Shown here: piece after piece, positions 34,261 through 44,489 of the stretch | How positions within the stretch are numbered: position 1 is the first letter of the stretch | Layout: each line of letters starts with the position of its first letter | NCBI GenBank assembly: GCA_029255685.2 | Contig: CM055312.2 | Span: 68,462,792 to 68,526,791 of the forward strand | DNA from: Silene conica | Lineage: Eukaryota; Streptophyta; Magnoliopsida; Caryophyllales; Caryophyllaceae | Reading direction: 5' to 3' | Length of the DNA stretch: 64,000 nucleotides | Program-made: the position numbers and the translations under genes | The notes under the pieces: generated by a model | What the model was told of the DNA's origin: nothing | Databases searched by the model: none | What the model saw: only the letters and a program-made list of their open reading frames with translations

Positions 34261-34807
34261 GACCATTAGCAATATTTTAAGAATTACTAATAATATTGAC
34301 AAATGTTCTCCCCTTATTCTTAAATAAGGCGCACAATCCATTATTTATTAACCAACCATAAAAAAAAGACATTATAAAAATATTTTGTAATTAATTATTT
34401 AATAACTTTTATAACTTTAATTTTCAAAACATAAAAACAAACATGACATAAATAATTATATTCTTACATATGACAAACTTTTTATTTTAAACAATAAGAC
34501 AATTTTTTTTAATAAATTTAAAATGCTAAATTTAAAAAAGAAAAAAAATAAATTTAGATGAGTTGAGTTGAGTTGAGTTGGAAAAAAAACAAATTCATAT
34601 GGTTCATGGAAAAGGTTGAGTTGAGTTGGAAAATACCATGCTGGTCCCACATACTTGAGATTTTTATTTCCATTGCTTTCTCTCTCCTTCCATATAAGAA
34701 CCAAGTTTGTGTACAAACCCTTAAGTAAGAACCATAAAAGAACTTCATTCTTGTCAATTTGTCCTTAGCTAAGAACCCTATCTAAGAACGAGTTATTGTT
34801 AATGCTC
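34261..34807. mobile_element. Tourist-like MITE (547 bp, TTA duplication)
   Basis: Short imperfect inverted termini GACCATTAGCAATA and GAGCATTAACAATA, flanked by TTA (34258-34260, 34808-34810). An internal GAGTT pentamer run lies at about 34558-34635. No coding capacity. Confidence 0.65.
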
Positions 34808-35490
34808 TTAAGAAAATGTACACGTTATTTGATAGAAACACAGGGATTAATATTTTCTTATAATAAATAAATTTAACAAATCTCCCTTGTTACGGGTATA
34901 TCCGTCACAAGTTTGCAATTAGCCAAATATTAACTATGTGGATCAATAAAGCAAAATAATTTGCTATTTCCTAGGTACTTGTTTTTATCTTTTGTCTTAT
35001 ATACCCCACAAAAACTTCATGTACTTCATATATTTAACAAAATTTCTATCTTTAAGGAGTTTGGATAAAATTGGTAGCCACTTATTTTTTGTAGGAAAAG
35101 TCCCATTAGTCACAAAGGGCAGATAGAACAATAGTTAGAGTATAACAAATTTAAGAGTATAACAAATTTAAGAGTATAATAAGTATCAACCTTTTGTGTG
35201 AGTTGTGTACCTCTGCGGATTACAGTATTAATCACAAAACGAAAGATAAAATTAAGATATACTCCGCCAAGCATATACTATTTTGGCGTAACTCAGTTAA
35301 TTACGACTAATACATGTATATGGCAATATCAGTGAGGGAGTGTCCAATACTCCGTATGAGACTAATTGCCGACGACTTGAGATGAAGAAATGTACAAATT
35401 AACTCAAGTCTAGTTAGGGAAAAGTCACAATGAGGACTCAAAACAAAAACATACCTAAACATCCATCCTTGATTATTCCTTGCCAATTTT
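34808..35490. other. Upstream region of the thaumatin-like gene
   Basis: AT-rich DNA that should contain the proximal promoter. A short direct repeat (AACAAATTTAAGAGTATAA) occurs at about 35143-35178. I cannot assign specific transcription-factor sites with confidence. Confidence 0.4.
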
Positions 35491-35493
35491 CCT

Positions 35494-35501
35494 ATATAAA
35501 G
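35494..35501 (+). promoter_or_regulatory. TATA box of the thaumatin-like gene
   Basis: TATATAAA 81 bp before the chosen ATG at 35582, giving an expected transcription start near 35525 and a 5' leader of roughly 55 bp. Confidence 0.75.
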
Positions 35502-35581
35502 CAAACCATTTTAACTACAAAATCACACTACTCACTACTTACATTACAAATAACACTACACATACTTCCCCACCCACCAAA

Positions 35582-36277
35582 ATGAGTCACTTCAACTCCC
35601 TCCTAATTTCCTGTCTGGTCCTAGTAACATCCTTCATTATTACAGGTACTCATGCTGCTACATTCACAATCAAAAGTAATTGTAATTTTCCAGTTTGGGC
35701 CGCTGCTGTCCCAGGTGGTGGGAAAAAGATGAACCAGGGTGATACCTGGACCATCAGCGCTAGCCCGGGCCAGGGCGGAGCCCGCATTTGGGCCCGAACC
35801 GGGTGCACCGAGAATGGGCCCAACGGGCTCAGCTGCACCACCGGGGACTGTGGTGGGGTTCTAGCGTGCACCGGTTATGGCCAAGCACCGAACACACTAG
35901 CCGAATACGCCCTCGGCCCATCCAACGGTCAGGATTCTTTTGACATATCTTTCGTCGACGGTTTTAACGTGCCCATGACATTCAAAGCCGTATCCAATGG
36001 TTGTACCTCCGCGGTGGCTTGTCCGGCCGACCTTAATGCGCAGTGCCCAAATGTGCTAAAGGCCCCAGGCGGGTGTAACGGCCCATGCACGGTTTTCAAG
36101 ACAAACGAATATTGTTGCAATGTAGGAGCAGGAATCTGTGGACCAACCATGTATTCACAGTATTTCAAGAATGCATGCCCTAATGCTTATAGTTACCCTA
36201 AAGATGATCAGCATAGTCCTCCTGTAGTTTCTGGTTGCCCTAGTGGTACTAATTACGCCGTCACTTTTTGCCCTTAA
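35582..36277 (+). CDS. Thaumatin-like protein (PR-5 family), intact
   Basis: A 231-residue secreted defence-type protein. Residues 1-25 form a signal peptide ([19 protein letters not shown] then ATFTIKSNC). The mature ~206 residues are the normal size of PR-5/osmotin-type proteins and contain 15 cysteines (16 counting Cys11 of the signal peptide), matching the usual eight-disulfide pattern closely. Family motifs include [57 protein letters not shown] and [14 protein letters not shown]. The acidic-cleft residues (Arg of IWAR, Glu of LAEY, Asp of FDIS and VDGF, Asp of YPKDD) are present, which in this family goes with glucan binding or antifungal activity. There is no intron. The upstream ATG at 35480 lies before the TATA-derived start, so 35582 is preferred. 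There is no C-terminal vacuolar extension, so secretion to the apoplast is inferred. Confidence 0.95.
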   Translation: MSHFNSLLISCLVLVTSFIITGTHAATFTIKSNCNFPVWAAAVPGGGKKMNQGDTWTISASPGQGGARIWARTGCTENGPNGLSCTTGDCGGVLACTGYGQAPNTLAEYALGPSNGQDSFDISFVDGFNVPMTFKAVSNGCTSAVACPADLNAQCPNVLKAPGGCNGPCTVFKTNEYCCNVGAGICGPTMYSQYFKNACPNAYSYPKDDQHSPPVVSGCPSGTNYAVTFCP

Positions 36278-36361
36278 AATACGGAATCGCATTATGCCTT
36301 CTCTTCTCTTGAGCATGGAGTATTAAATATGTGCGACAATATATATTATGTAATGTGTGTG

Positions 36362-36371
36362 AATAAATAAA
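36362..36371 (+). terminator. Polyadenylation signals of the thaumatin-like gene
   Basis: Two overlapping AATAAA hexamers (AATAAATAAA) 85 bp after the stop codon, in AT-rich DNA. Confidence 0.6.
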
Positions 36372-36829
36372 TGATTACCCGGCCCCTATATATTTTAATA
36401 TTATTATTGCATGCATTTCGCTGCTTTAATTTCTTCTTTTGGTTTTGGCATCATCTCTGGACTACTCTTTCTATTCGCTCCTATTTCCAATTTCCAACAA
36501 CTAGTACCTCTAAATTTGAGTTATAATTTATTATTATTAATAAATTAAAGGTATGCCCTAATATACTTATCTTATATCTATAATAAGGCCCTGTTCTTTC
36601 GGACTGAAACTTAGCTGAACTGAACTGAACTGAACTGAACTTATAGGAACTGAACTGAACTTATAGGAACTGAACTTAACTGAACTGAACTGAACTTATA
36701 GGAACTGAACTGAACTGAACTTATAGGAACTGAACTGAACTTATAGGATCTGAACTTAACTTAACTTATAGGATCTGAACTGAACTTATAAAATCCGAAC
36801 TTAATTAACTTTATTTTAATTTAAGTTAA

Positions 36830-36925
36830 CTATTATTATTATTATTATTATTATTGTTATTATTGGTGTTATTATTATTGTTATTATTGTTGTTGTTGTT
36901 GTTATTATTATTATTATTATTATTA
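36830..36925. repeat. TTA/TTG trinucleotide tract
   Basis: (TTA)n with TTG variants bordering the LINE 3' end. A matching (TTA)n lies on the other side of the LINE (41641-41720), so the LINE entered such a tract. Confidence 0.9.
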
Positions 36926-36973
36926 TTTTTTTTTTTTTTGGTATAAGGTAAGTATTATATCAAAAGGATAAAA

Positions 36974-37381
36974 TCATGTACAAGAGTGACTCAATCTGGT
37001 TAGAAACAAATTATCTCTACCAGTGAGCTTACCTTTTTGAAGGCCAACATAAAACATGTTCATCTCCTGTCTAATAATTTTGCTAACTATCTCAGGTCGC
37101 AGCAATTTGTGCTCTAGTCTTCCTTTGTTTCTTTGCATCCAGATGTGGTATGTGACAGCATTCAACAAACCATTCAAAACAGCCCTCTTCATCTTAGAAC
37201 CTTTAATCCTTAATCTCCATTCCATATTCAGACTTCTGTCCAGTTTGTGGTGAGCCCAGTCCTCTATATTTTGCAACAACTTTGCACTGTAACCACAGTT
37301 ACAGAACAGGTGACTCAGAGACTCCCGCTGTTGCCCACATATACAACAGAGATCGTCAGCAGTCAAATGAAGGTTATGCAA
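36974..37381 (-). pseudogene. LINE ORF2 C-terminal part (zf-RVT)
   Basis: A 135-residue frame with CCICGQQRESLSHLFCNCG, the Cys/His cluster of the zf-RVT domain, followed by the tail typical of plant L1 ORF2 (LLNAVTYHIWMQRNKGRLEH). It is separated from the preceding RT frame by a frameshift in an A-run and ends at the LINE 3' end. Confidence 0.85.
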
Positions 37382-38835
37382 CTTTTTTTAGTGTTCATAG
37401 CATTCTGATGATAAAACCATGCCACCATTCTATGCTTTGGCATTGTCCATCGATTCCACACTAATCTGTGCCATGGTACCTCAGGTCCTTTATCCCGAAG
37501 CCACTGGTAGCCTTTGGTTACCGTGTATTCAGTAGGGTTCTCTATATTCCAAGCATTGCTCTGTATACCAGCCTGCATCTGATCTTTAACTTTACAAATT
37601 TTTCTCCAACTCCAGCTTGTGTCATTCTTTGGTTGATAAGTGCTCCAATCCTGCCCCTTTAAGTATGTGTGGTGAATCCACTGTACCCAAAGTTTAGTAG
37701 GCTGATTATACACCCACCACACTATCTTACCCACTGCTGCTTTATTCCAGGCACCACATTGAGTGATACCCAGGCCTCCTTCTCGAGTTGGTGTGCAGAT
37801 TCTGGCCCATGACACCAAAGGTACCCTGGAGCCATCAACGCCTCCTTCCCACAAATAAGCTCGGCATATCTTCTCTATCTGTTTGATTATACCAGTGGGA
37901 AGGATGAATATTGATGCCCAGTAATTATGAAGAGTGGATAACACAGATTTGATCAAAGTCAGTCTACCTGCATATGATAATTTTCTGACTCCCATTTTCC
38001 TGATCCTTTCAGTCACGTTGTTCACAAGAGGTTGACAATCTTGAATTGTTAATCTAGAGGGTTTTATTGGAACCCCCAAATATCTGAAAGGTAACACTCC
38101 TTCTTTGCAGCCAGACACCTCAAGTATGTCATGTTTCACAGCCTGATTTACCCCACTAAAATACACATTAGACTTCCCTTTACTGAGCTGCAGACCTGAT
38201 GTGGCAGAGAAGGTGGCAAAAGTACGAAGCAAAACCATAACAGATTGGGTATCCCCTTTACTGATCAGGAGGAGGTCATCAGCAAACATTAGGCTAGCAA
38301 GCTTCATAGGTCTACACAAAGGATGATACTTGAAAGGTTGTGTGGTAGTCGTGTATGCCAGCAGCCTCGTCAAATACTCCATACATATAGTGAATAACAG
38401 TGGAGAAAGGGGGTCTCCTTGTCTTAAGCCCCTTCTCCCTTGAAAGAACCCAAATGAGTTGTCATTCAAGCTAAGTGAGTAAGTAGCAGTTTGGACACAT
38501 TGCAGTATTTGATCAATGAATTTCTGAGGGAAGTTTAGGCCAATAAGCATTTGATTCAGGAAATTCCATTCCACTGAATCATATGCTTTTTGCATATCTA
38601 GTTTAAACATGCATCTAGGAGTTATATTCTTCCTGTTATACAATCTTATCAGATCTTGGCAGATTAGAATATTTTCTACAATGCTCCTTCCTTTAATAAA
38701 TCCCCCTTGCACAGGTGCTATGATGTCAGGCAGAATGCAGGCCAGTCTGTTGCATAAGATTTTAGAAATGCACTTGTATATCACATTGCAGCAAGCAATC
38801 GGTCTAAATTGCAAAACAGATGTTGGCCTATCCAC
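37363..38835 (-). pseudogene. LINE ORF2 middle part (reverse transcriptase)
   Basis: A 490-residue frame containing the RT core: KLDMQKAYDSVEWNFL, GLRQGDPLSPLLFTICMEYL, the catalytic MFADDLLLISKG box, and LPFRYLGVPIKPSRL further on. The start of zf-RVT follows (RLVWNRWTMPKHRMVAWF). The RT copies LINE RNA at the nicked target. The active-site Asp pair is intact but the frame is cut off from the endonuclease part. Confidence 0.9.
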
Positions 38836-38873
38836 TTTTGGAATGAGAGTAACAATGGTTGTGTTTACTTATT

Positions 38874-40358
38874 TCAGCAACTGCCCATTGTGAAGAAATC
38901 CATAATTGCTTTGCTCACATCCTCTCCTATAATATGCCAGTTGTCTTTGAAGAACTGACTAGTGTACCCATTAGGACCAGGAGCTTTGTCTTTTGGGATA
39001 CTGAAGATAACATTCTGGATTTCCTCCTGACTAACAGGTTCCAGCATGATGTGATGATGTTGAGTAATACATTTCTGGCCATACTCCAATACTCTTTGGC
39101 TCACATTTTTAGTTGGTTTGCTAGTTCCCAGTAATTGCTGATAGTATTGCAGGAATGCTGTTTGAATTCCACTCTCATCATTGAATGGGGTGCCATGTTG
39201 ATCTTCTATATGATGGACAGTATTACGAGCCCTCCTTGCCTTGATAGACCGGTACCCATGGAAATATGCAGAGTTACAATCTCCTTCCCGTACCCACTGG
39301 GGCTTGGCTTTCTGTTGAAAAAGCAAGTATCTGGCTTTATCCAAAGTGTTAAATTCCTCTAATTTCTGCCTCTCTTGACTAAGTATACTGTGATTAGTAG
39401 GGTACTTCTGAAGTTGTTCTTGCAGGGCGATGAGCTCCAATTCTGCTATGTTTGCCTTATTCTCTATGTCAGAAAATCTGTGATGATTGAGTTGTTTCAG
39501 GGGTCCCTTGAGTCTTCGCAGTTTTGAAACAAGTTGGAACATGAGAGTGCCCTGCACATCCTGTTGCCAATTCTCTGTGACTGTTTCTACAAAGTTTGGA
39601 GCCAAGCTCCACATGTTGAAGTATTTAAAGCTACGTTTCCTCTTGTGCTGGCCTCCCCCAGATGCTACAATACACGGGGTATGATCAAAAGCTCCTTCAG
39701 GCATGAAAATAGCTTTGTGAGAAGGGAATTGCTGCAACCAGTCATGATTCACGAATACCCTGTCCAGTCTAGTGTACACACTGGTGCCTACTGGCCTTTT
39801 GTTGTTCCAAGTGTAAAAGGCTCCAGTGGCAGGGCAGTCAACAAGTTCACAGTAGGCAATACATTGTTGAAAAGGTGTAGCCTCAGCAACATTGAAACTC
39901 CCTCCCAACCTTTCTTCTGGTACCATCACACAGTTAAAATCCCCTCCAAGAAACCAAGGGCCTGTGATGTTGTCTGCTATATTCTGAAGATTTGTCCACA
40001 GACATTCCCTCTCAGCTATATGATTATGGGCATAGATGAAAGTGATATGATATATAGCTCCTGATTGAGTCTCTTTTATTTCACTATGAATAAACTGTTC
40101 TGTATACCATTGCACATTGACCAGGCACTGGTTAGGGTCCCACAGCAGCCACACTCTTCCTCCAGGGTGGAAGTGTGAATTGGTTGTGATACTCCAGTGC
40201 TGGAAGTGCTTATTCATGATGTAAGTGTTATTATGAGGCTTAATTTTAGTTTCCAATAAGCTAAAAAGACCTACTTTATTTTGGAAGAGAAATTTATGTA
40301 CATCCACTTGCTTTTTATTACTATTCATTCCCCTCACATTCCTAAAACCCACTATCAT
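38874..40358 (-). CDS. LINE ORF2 N-terminal part (AP-type endonuclease)
   Basis: A 494-residue frame beginning MIVGFRNVRGMNSNKKQVDV. Endonuclease motifs in order are FSLLETKI, FLGGDFNCVMVPEERLGG, FYTWNNKR, YTRLDRVFVNHDW and FDHTPCIV. The frame then reaches the start of the RT (PKDKAPGPNGYTSQFFKDNW). The endonuclease nicks target DNA to prime reverse transcription. It ends early at a frameshift near 38880. The start codon overlaps the ORF1 stop as ATGA. Confidence 0.9.
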   Translation of the reverse strand: MIVGFRNVRGMNSNKKQVDVHKFLFQNKVGLFSLLETKIKPHNNTYIMNKHFQHWSITTNSHFHPGGRVWLLWDPNQCLVNVQWYTEQFIHSEIKETQSGAIYHITFIYAHNHIAERECLWTNLQNIADNITGPWFLGGDFNCVMVPEERLGGSFNVAEATPFQQCIAYCELVDCPATGAFYTWNNKRPVGTSVYTRLDRVFVNHDWLQQFPSHKAIFMPEGAFDHTPCIVASGGGQHKRKRSFKYFNMWSLAPNFVETVTENWQQDVQGTLMFQLVSKLRRLKGPLKQLNHHRFSDIENKANIAELELIALQEQLQKYPTNHSILSQERQKLEEFNTLDKARYLLFQQKAKPQWVREGDCNSAYFHGYRSIKARRARNTVHHIEDQHGTPFNDESGIQTAFLQYYQQLLGTSKPTKNVSQRVLEYGQKCITQHHHIMLEPVSQEEIQNVIFSIPKDKAPGPNGYTSQFFKDNWHIIGEDVSKAIMDFFTMGSC

Positions 40359-41566
40359 TGATGAGTGTGGGTGTGAGGGTTCCCCTTTCCTGTAATCTCT
40401 GCTCGGAGTCCAGCCCCTTTCAACATTGAGGCATAGGATGGACTCCCTTCCTGTTCTGTGATCAGCCCGTCTCCATCTGTGTCATTTGTGGGTTCTTGGG
40501 TTTGGAGAGCAGCAAAAGAATTCTGCTGGATTACTGGCATTTTGGGTGCTGCTTGGGTAACCACTGGTTTCTGAATTACTCTCCATTCTTTATTTTTAAA
40601 TATAGGTGGTTTGGATTGGGTTCTGCTGACCGTCTGATCATGCCCCAGTTTTTTGCATTTGGTGCATTGAACTGGCTGCCAGTCATACTCCACAGAAATT
40701 GTCACCAATTCGCCTTTCTCATCTTTAAAATGGACCTGTTTTGGCAATTGTTGGTCCACCTTAATTTCAACCATGACTCTAGCAAATCCTATCCTTGTCT
40801 TATGGATGGTTGCTTCATCTTTTTTCACAAAGGTCCCTATGAGGCTGGCTATTTTCTCTAAACTTTTGCCCCAAAATTTCAGAGGCAGATGATTTAGTCT
40901 TGCCCATGTGGGAAGTATTTTAACATCTTCCTTTTCAAGCTTAGTATCAGGATTCCATGGTTTGATAATAACAGGTTTATTATCAAACATGTAGTGTCCA
41001 CCCTGTAATACTCTCCTTTGAATCTCCTCCGTTTCAAACCTTACCACAAAAATGCCATTGTTCATGAAGGAAATATTAGTTATCTTATTATTCTTCCATA
41101 TACGACGTAAATACCCTTCCAGAACAGGCCAAGGGGGATTGGCACCCACCAAAAATCCATATATAGCAGTATTCCAGAATTTAATTTCTGTTTCAATATC
41201 CTCTTTATCTAATTGTAATACATTTTCCATGTCCTCCATGACTATATCCAATGGTTTATGATGCTTACCAGTGACTTTAGTCCATTCTCCTTGCGTGTCT
41301 GTGTCATCCCCTGTCCTCTGATTCAAATCTTGGTCATTGCCAATCAAGGACTCTGTCTCCTGAGACATCGCTGCATCGTCGTCATCAGACTCCAAAGAAT
41401 AGCCTGCTACTCCTCCCATGATGTCGTGTATGCTTTTCTCCTTCCCTACAACTTCTACGTCCGGTTTACTCTGTTTTGTTTTTTGTCCAGTCTTAGCACC
41501 ATGCTTAGATTTTCTTTGAGTGATCATAGGGTGCCTAGGAGATGAAGGAGATGAGGATCTGGCCAT
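40355..41566 (-). CDS. LINE ORF1 (DUF4283-type RNA-binding protein)
   Basis: A 403-residue uninterrupted frame. The basic N-terminus is followed by an acidic region and then the DUF4283 domain (residues ~125-265) with EIKFWNTAIYGFLVGANPPW, FVVRFETEEIQRRVLQGGHY and LPTWARLNHLPLKFWG. A zinc-knuckle-like CTKCKKLGHD follows at about residue 308. The fourth zinc ligand expected after the His is not there, so the knuckle is probably defective. ORF1 proteins of plant L1 LINEs bind the element RNA. Confidence 0.9.
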   Translation of the reverse strand: MARSSSPSSPRHPMITQRKSKHGAKTGQKTKQSKPDVEVVGKEKSIHDIMGGVAGYSLESDDDDAAMSQETESLIGNDQDLNQRTGDDTDTQGEWTKVTGKHHKPLDIVMEDMENVLQLDKEDIETEIKFWNTAIYGFLVGANPPWPVLEGYLRRIWKNNKITNISFMNNGIFVVRFETEEIQRRVLQGGHYMFDNKPVIIKPWNPDTKLEKEDVKILPTWARLNHLPLKFWGKSLEKIASLIGTFVKKDEATIHKTRIGFARVMVEIKVDQQLPKQVHFKDEKGELVTISVEYDWQPVQCTKCKKLGHDQTVSRTQSKPPIFKNKEWRVIQKPVVTQAAPKMPVIQQNSFAALQTQEPTNDTDGDGLITEQEGSPSYASMLKGAGLRAEITGKGNPHTHTHQ

Positions 41567-41639
41567 AGTGCCTCGAAATCGCCTCCCAGTCGCCTTTGCC
41601 GCCTTCTCACTCTAGGTTTTTTTTATTTTGTGTTTATTG

Positions 41640-41640
<1 letters not shown>

Positions 41641-41719
<79 letters not shown>

Positions 41720-41720
41720 C
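41641..41720. repeat. (TTA)n microsatellite
   Basis: About 80 bp of near-perfect TTA repeats adjoining the 5' end of the LINE. Confidence 0.95.
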
Positions 41721-41819
41721 CAATAGATGACATTGATAAAAAATTAGTCTAAAACACAAGGTAGTTTAAAATATTTTCAACTTTATATATAATGGTTTGT
41801 TCATAGTTCATACATTATA

Positions 41820-42016
41820 CTCCCTCCGAGTCAGAGTAATGGTTCTTACTTCATTTTTGGTGCGAGTTTAGTGATGGTTCCTTTTTCCGTTTTTAGTAAC
41901 TTTTTTGTGGTCCAAAATCAATTCAGTGTGGGGTAGGGTGTTTTGTGTGGTTTAGAATCATTTCTTTATTTTTTGTGCATAAAGGTACTGGAACCATTAC
42001 TATAACTCAGAGGGAG
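41820..42016. mobile_element. Stowaway-like MITE (197 bp)
   Basis: Termini CTCCCTCCGAGTCAGAGTAA and CTCCCTCTGAGTTATAGTAA (minus strand) with TA on both sides (41818-41819 and 42017-42018). The interior again shows inverted symmetry (TAATGGTTC / GAACCATTA). Confidence 0.9.
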
Positions 42017-42147
42017 TACTACAATTACATTACGATAAAAATAATTCACTATTACAATTTTCTCTAGCCACTTATTTTCTCTAACAATGGTGATGAAGAA
42101 ACTGCTTAATGGGAGAGTGACAATTGGTGAGGGTGAGGGCGTTGTAT

Positions 42148-43704
42148 TGATGCCCGTCGTTGAGGGTACCAAAGATAAATTTATAATTCCTAAACTTAAA
42201 CTATAGATAGTGAAAGTCAGGGTCGAACCACAAGGAGGTAGATAATGTTTATTGTTTGTTGTTTATGTTTAAAGTAACAAAATTGGGGGTTTGATTGGTT
42301 GATTACTAAGTCTAAGCAAAGATTTAAAATAAAACAAGAAATAAAGATGAGATTAAAAATATATAAAAAGGGATGCTAGGATGTTTGGGTAATAAATAGC
42401 TAAGGTAATATAAATCCTAAGGTCAACATGTATTGCAGTCGCGTAAAGGGTGTAACATATCCTTTCGGTCTATGGTACCTAATAGCTCCTTTCGGCCTAT
42501 GCTATTAGTTCCTAGGTCTCACAATTATTGGGTGTCAACAATAAGGGTGATTCCTAAATCCTAGGTCACATACCTTTCAGTCTTAAGTAACCTAGCCGTC
42601 TTAAGGTGTAAACCAATGCCCTTCCCGTATCTCTCAATCTTGGGTAGGTCATTACTAACATCCTACAAGTCTTTTTTCAGTCGCATTGTAGGGTATTATA
42701 GTCAACAAGGAAAGACGAAACAGGATTCATGCGCGAGTGGGTCGACCGACCAACTATTCCAGTCGGCCGACCACCGCCTTGGTCGACCGACCCATTATTT
42801 GAGTCGGCCGACCACGGCTCTGCTACAAGTCGGTCTCGGAATTTTATTACCTATGCATATTCATCCCCTACATCCTAACATATGAAATTTAGCTACGCAT
42901 GATTGCAGAAACAACGATGAAAAAGGGAATAAACATGGAAAACATAGTAAATAATAATCTAAGCATGCAAGATTTAATAAAGCTTGGGAATTCTATCTTA
43001 ATCGAATGCAATAATAATAAGAACAATAATAAAACTAGATTAAAAGAGTAATTACCAGAATCGGAATTAAGGCAGAAAGGAACAAACTTTATTGAATGCT
43101 TGAGAATTATTGAAAGATTACAAACTAAAGTTGAAAACTAGAATTAAGAACTAGATAAAAAAAGAACTGGATTATGGCTTGATAGTAAACTTGATATCTA
43201 ACCCTAATTACAAGATTTGCTTATATAGGGCAGAATTTAAGAGTTTCCTAAAGACTCGTACTTCTAATTTATTTCCGAAAACTGCTTCTGGGCTTCGCTG
43301 AGGTCGGTCGACCAGTTTGGTGGGTCGGTCGACCTCTTTTACGGGCTTGGAATAATCTGGGCTTTCTTTAAGATTCTGGACTTTTTAAACTTCATGCCAG
43401 GTCGGCCGACCCATTTAGTAGGTCGGTCGACCGTTTCCGCGTAGAAATCCTCCGGTTATTTTTGTTTTGACTTTTGGTACTTTAAATAATGACTCCGGTT
43501 GACTTTCCTTTGTTCCTTGATTATGCAAAAAATCCCGAGGGCATGAGTTTGGTGCTAAATCGTCCCTTTTCCGCATAAATCTGCAAAAGTGCATAAAAAT
43601 ACGAAAGTACACGATTGTTGGGAAATAAGGGCTAAAACATAGTAAATGAGCGACCAAATGCATGTAAAAATAGATGAAAAACATCATAAAATAGACACGC
43701 ATCA
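42148..43704 (-). mobile_element. Solo LTR, Athila/Tat-like gypsy, with GTCGGTCGAC palindromes
   Basis: On the minus strand it begins TGATGCGTGTC and ends GACGGGCATCA, flanked by the 5-bp duplication TGTAT (42143-42147 and 43705-43709). Near its minus-strand end it has the GGGTCGAACCACAAGGAGG-type motif typical of large gypsy LTRs of this group. Two clusters of GTCGACCGAC / GTCGGCCGAC palindromes lie at about 42735-42830 and 43300-43435. No internal region remains. Confidence 0.8.
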
Positions 43705-44126
43705 TGTATAATGAGTTGTTGTTTTTTGGCATTAATGAGGATGATAGTTTTACATTAGTTAGAGAGTAAAAGACGGGTAAATTATCAATGAGTTGTTTTT
43801 TTTATAGATGACGTGTATCGAATAATTAAAGCGAAATGTTTGTATCGGTTGTTAAAAATAATACTCTGTATTTAAGTTTTTTCTTAATTGAGTTTATATG
43901 AACTGAACTGAACTGAACTTATAGGAATTGAACTGAACTGAACTGAACTGAAGTTATTATAGGAACTGAACTGAACTTATAGGAACTGAACTGAACTGAC
44001 CTTATAGGATCTGAACTGAACTGAACTTATAGGAACTGAACTGAACTTATAGGAACTGAACTGAACTTATAGGATCTGAAGTGAACTTAAATTAAGTGAC
44101 TTGAAGTCCAAAAGAACAGGGCCTAA

Positions 44127-44489
44127 GAGGTATTACAACTTACAAGTCACACTGTGAAATGGTTCATTACTTTTAATAAAATCATTGATTTTTTCATATC
44201 AATAAAACCGTGTTTTTTACATAAATGGACGGTCATAGAGTATAATCAACACCGTCTAACACAATAATTAACTAAATTTAATTTATTATTAATAAATTTA
44301 GACGATAAATATGCTATTGGCCGATTAAGGAAGTTATTAAAACCTTGTAGGCTTGTGTAGTAGACGGAAGTTTTTACATAAATAATCCTTAGTACCGTGC
44401 AAATGTTGATATTAGCGACTTCAATTCCGCAATCTCTTCACTGTTTACATAAAAAGTTTTGTCCTCGAAACTTATACGAAGATAAATCT
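44127..44489. other. AT-rich spacer, nothing recognised
   Basis: No coding region or element end seen between the Tourist element and the gypsy integrase fossil. Confidence 0.45.

Larger units (their letters stand above)
36926..41635 (-). mobile_element. L1-type plant LINE, nearly full length but mutated
   Basis: On the minus strand it has a short 5' leader (41635-41567), ORF1 (41566-40355), ORF2 (40358 to about 36974) and a poly(A) tail read as a T-run at 36926-36939. ORF2 is broken in at least two places. A frameshift together with an in-frame stop lies near 38835-38890, and a frameshift lies in an A7 run near 37370-37385. The target is a (TTA)n tract, so the target duplication cannot be delimited. 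Mobility by its own proteins is not expected. Confidence 0.9.
36587..44123. mobile_element. Tourist-like element split by a LINE, a MITE and a solo LTR
   Basis: Left end GGCCCTGTTCTTTCGGACTG and right end (minus strand) GGCCCTGTTCTTTTGGACTT, flanked by TAA (36584-36586 and 44124-44126). Both subterminal regions consist of runs of the pentamer GAACT with ACTTATAGGA variants (36612-36800 and 43890-44095). Non-autonomous. Its original ~1.1 kb body is now interrupted by the LINE 36926-41635, the Stowaway 41820-42016 and the solo LTR 42148-43704. Its left end lies about 310 bp after the thaumatin-like stop codon. Confidence 0.85.

Noticed and set aside
34261-34807. hAT-type MITE
   Set aside because: GAGCATTAACAATA-like ends also occur in hAT elements, but the flanking duplication is 3 bp (TTA) and not 8 bp, so a Tourist-like call was preferred.
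35650-36168. Minus-strand frames opposite the thaumatin-like gene
   Set aside because: Shadow frames caused by the codon composition of the real gene; no independent features.
38609-40064. Plus-strand frames up to 176 residues across the LINE
   Set aside because: Antisense shadows of LINE ORF2, whose endonuclease and RT motifs lie on the minus strand.
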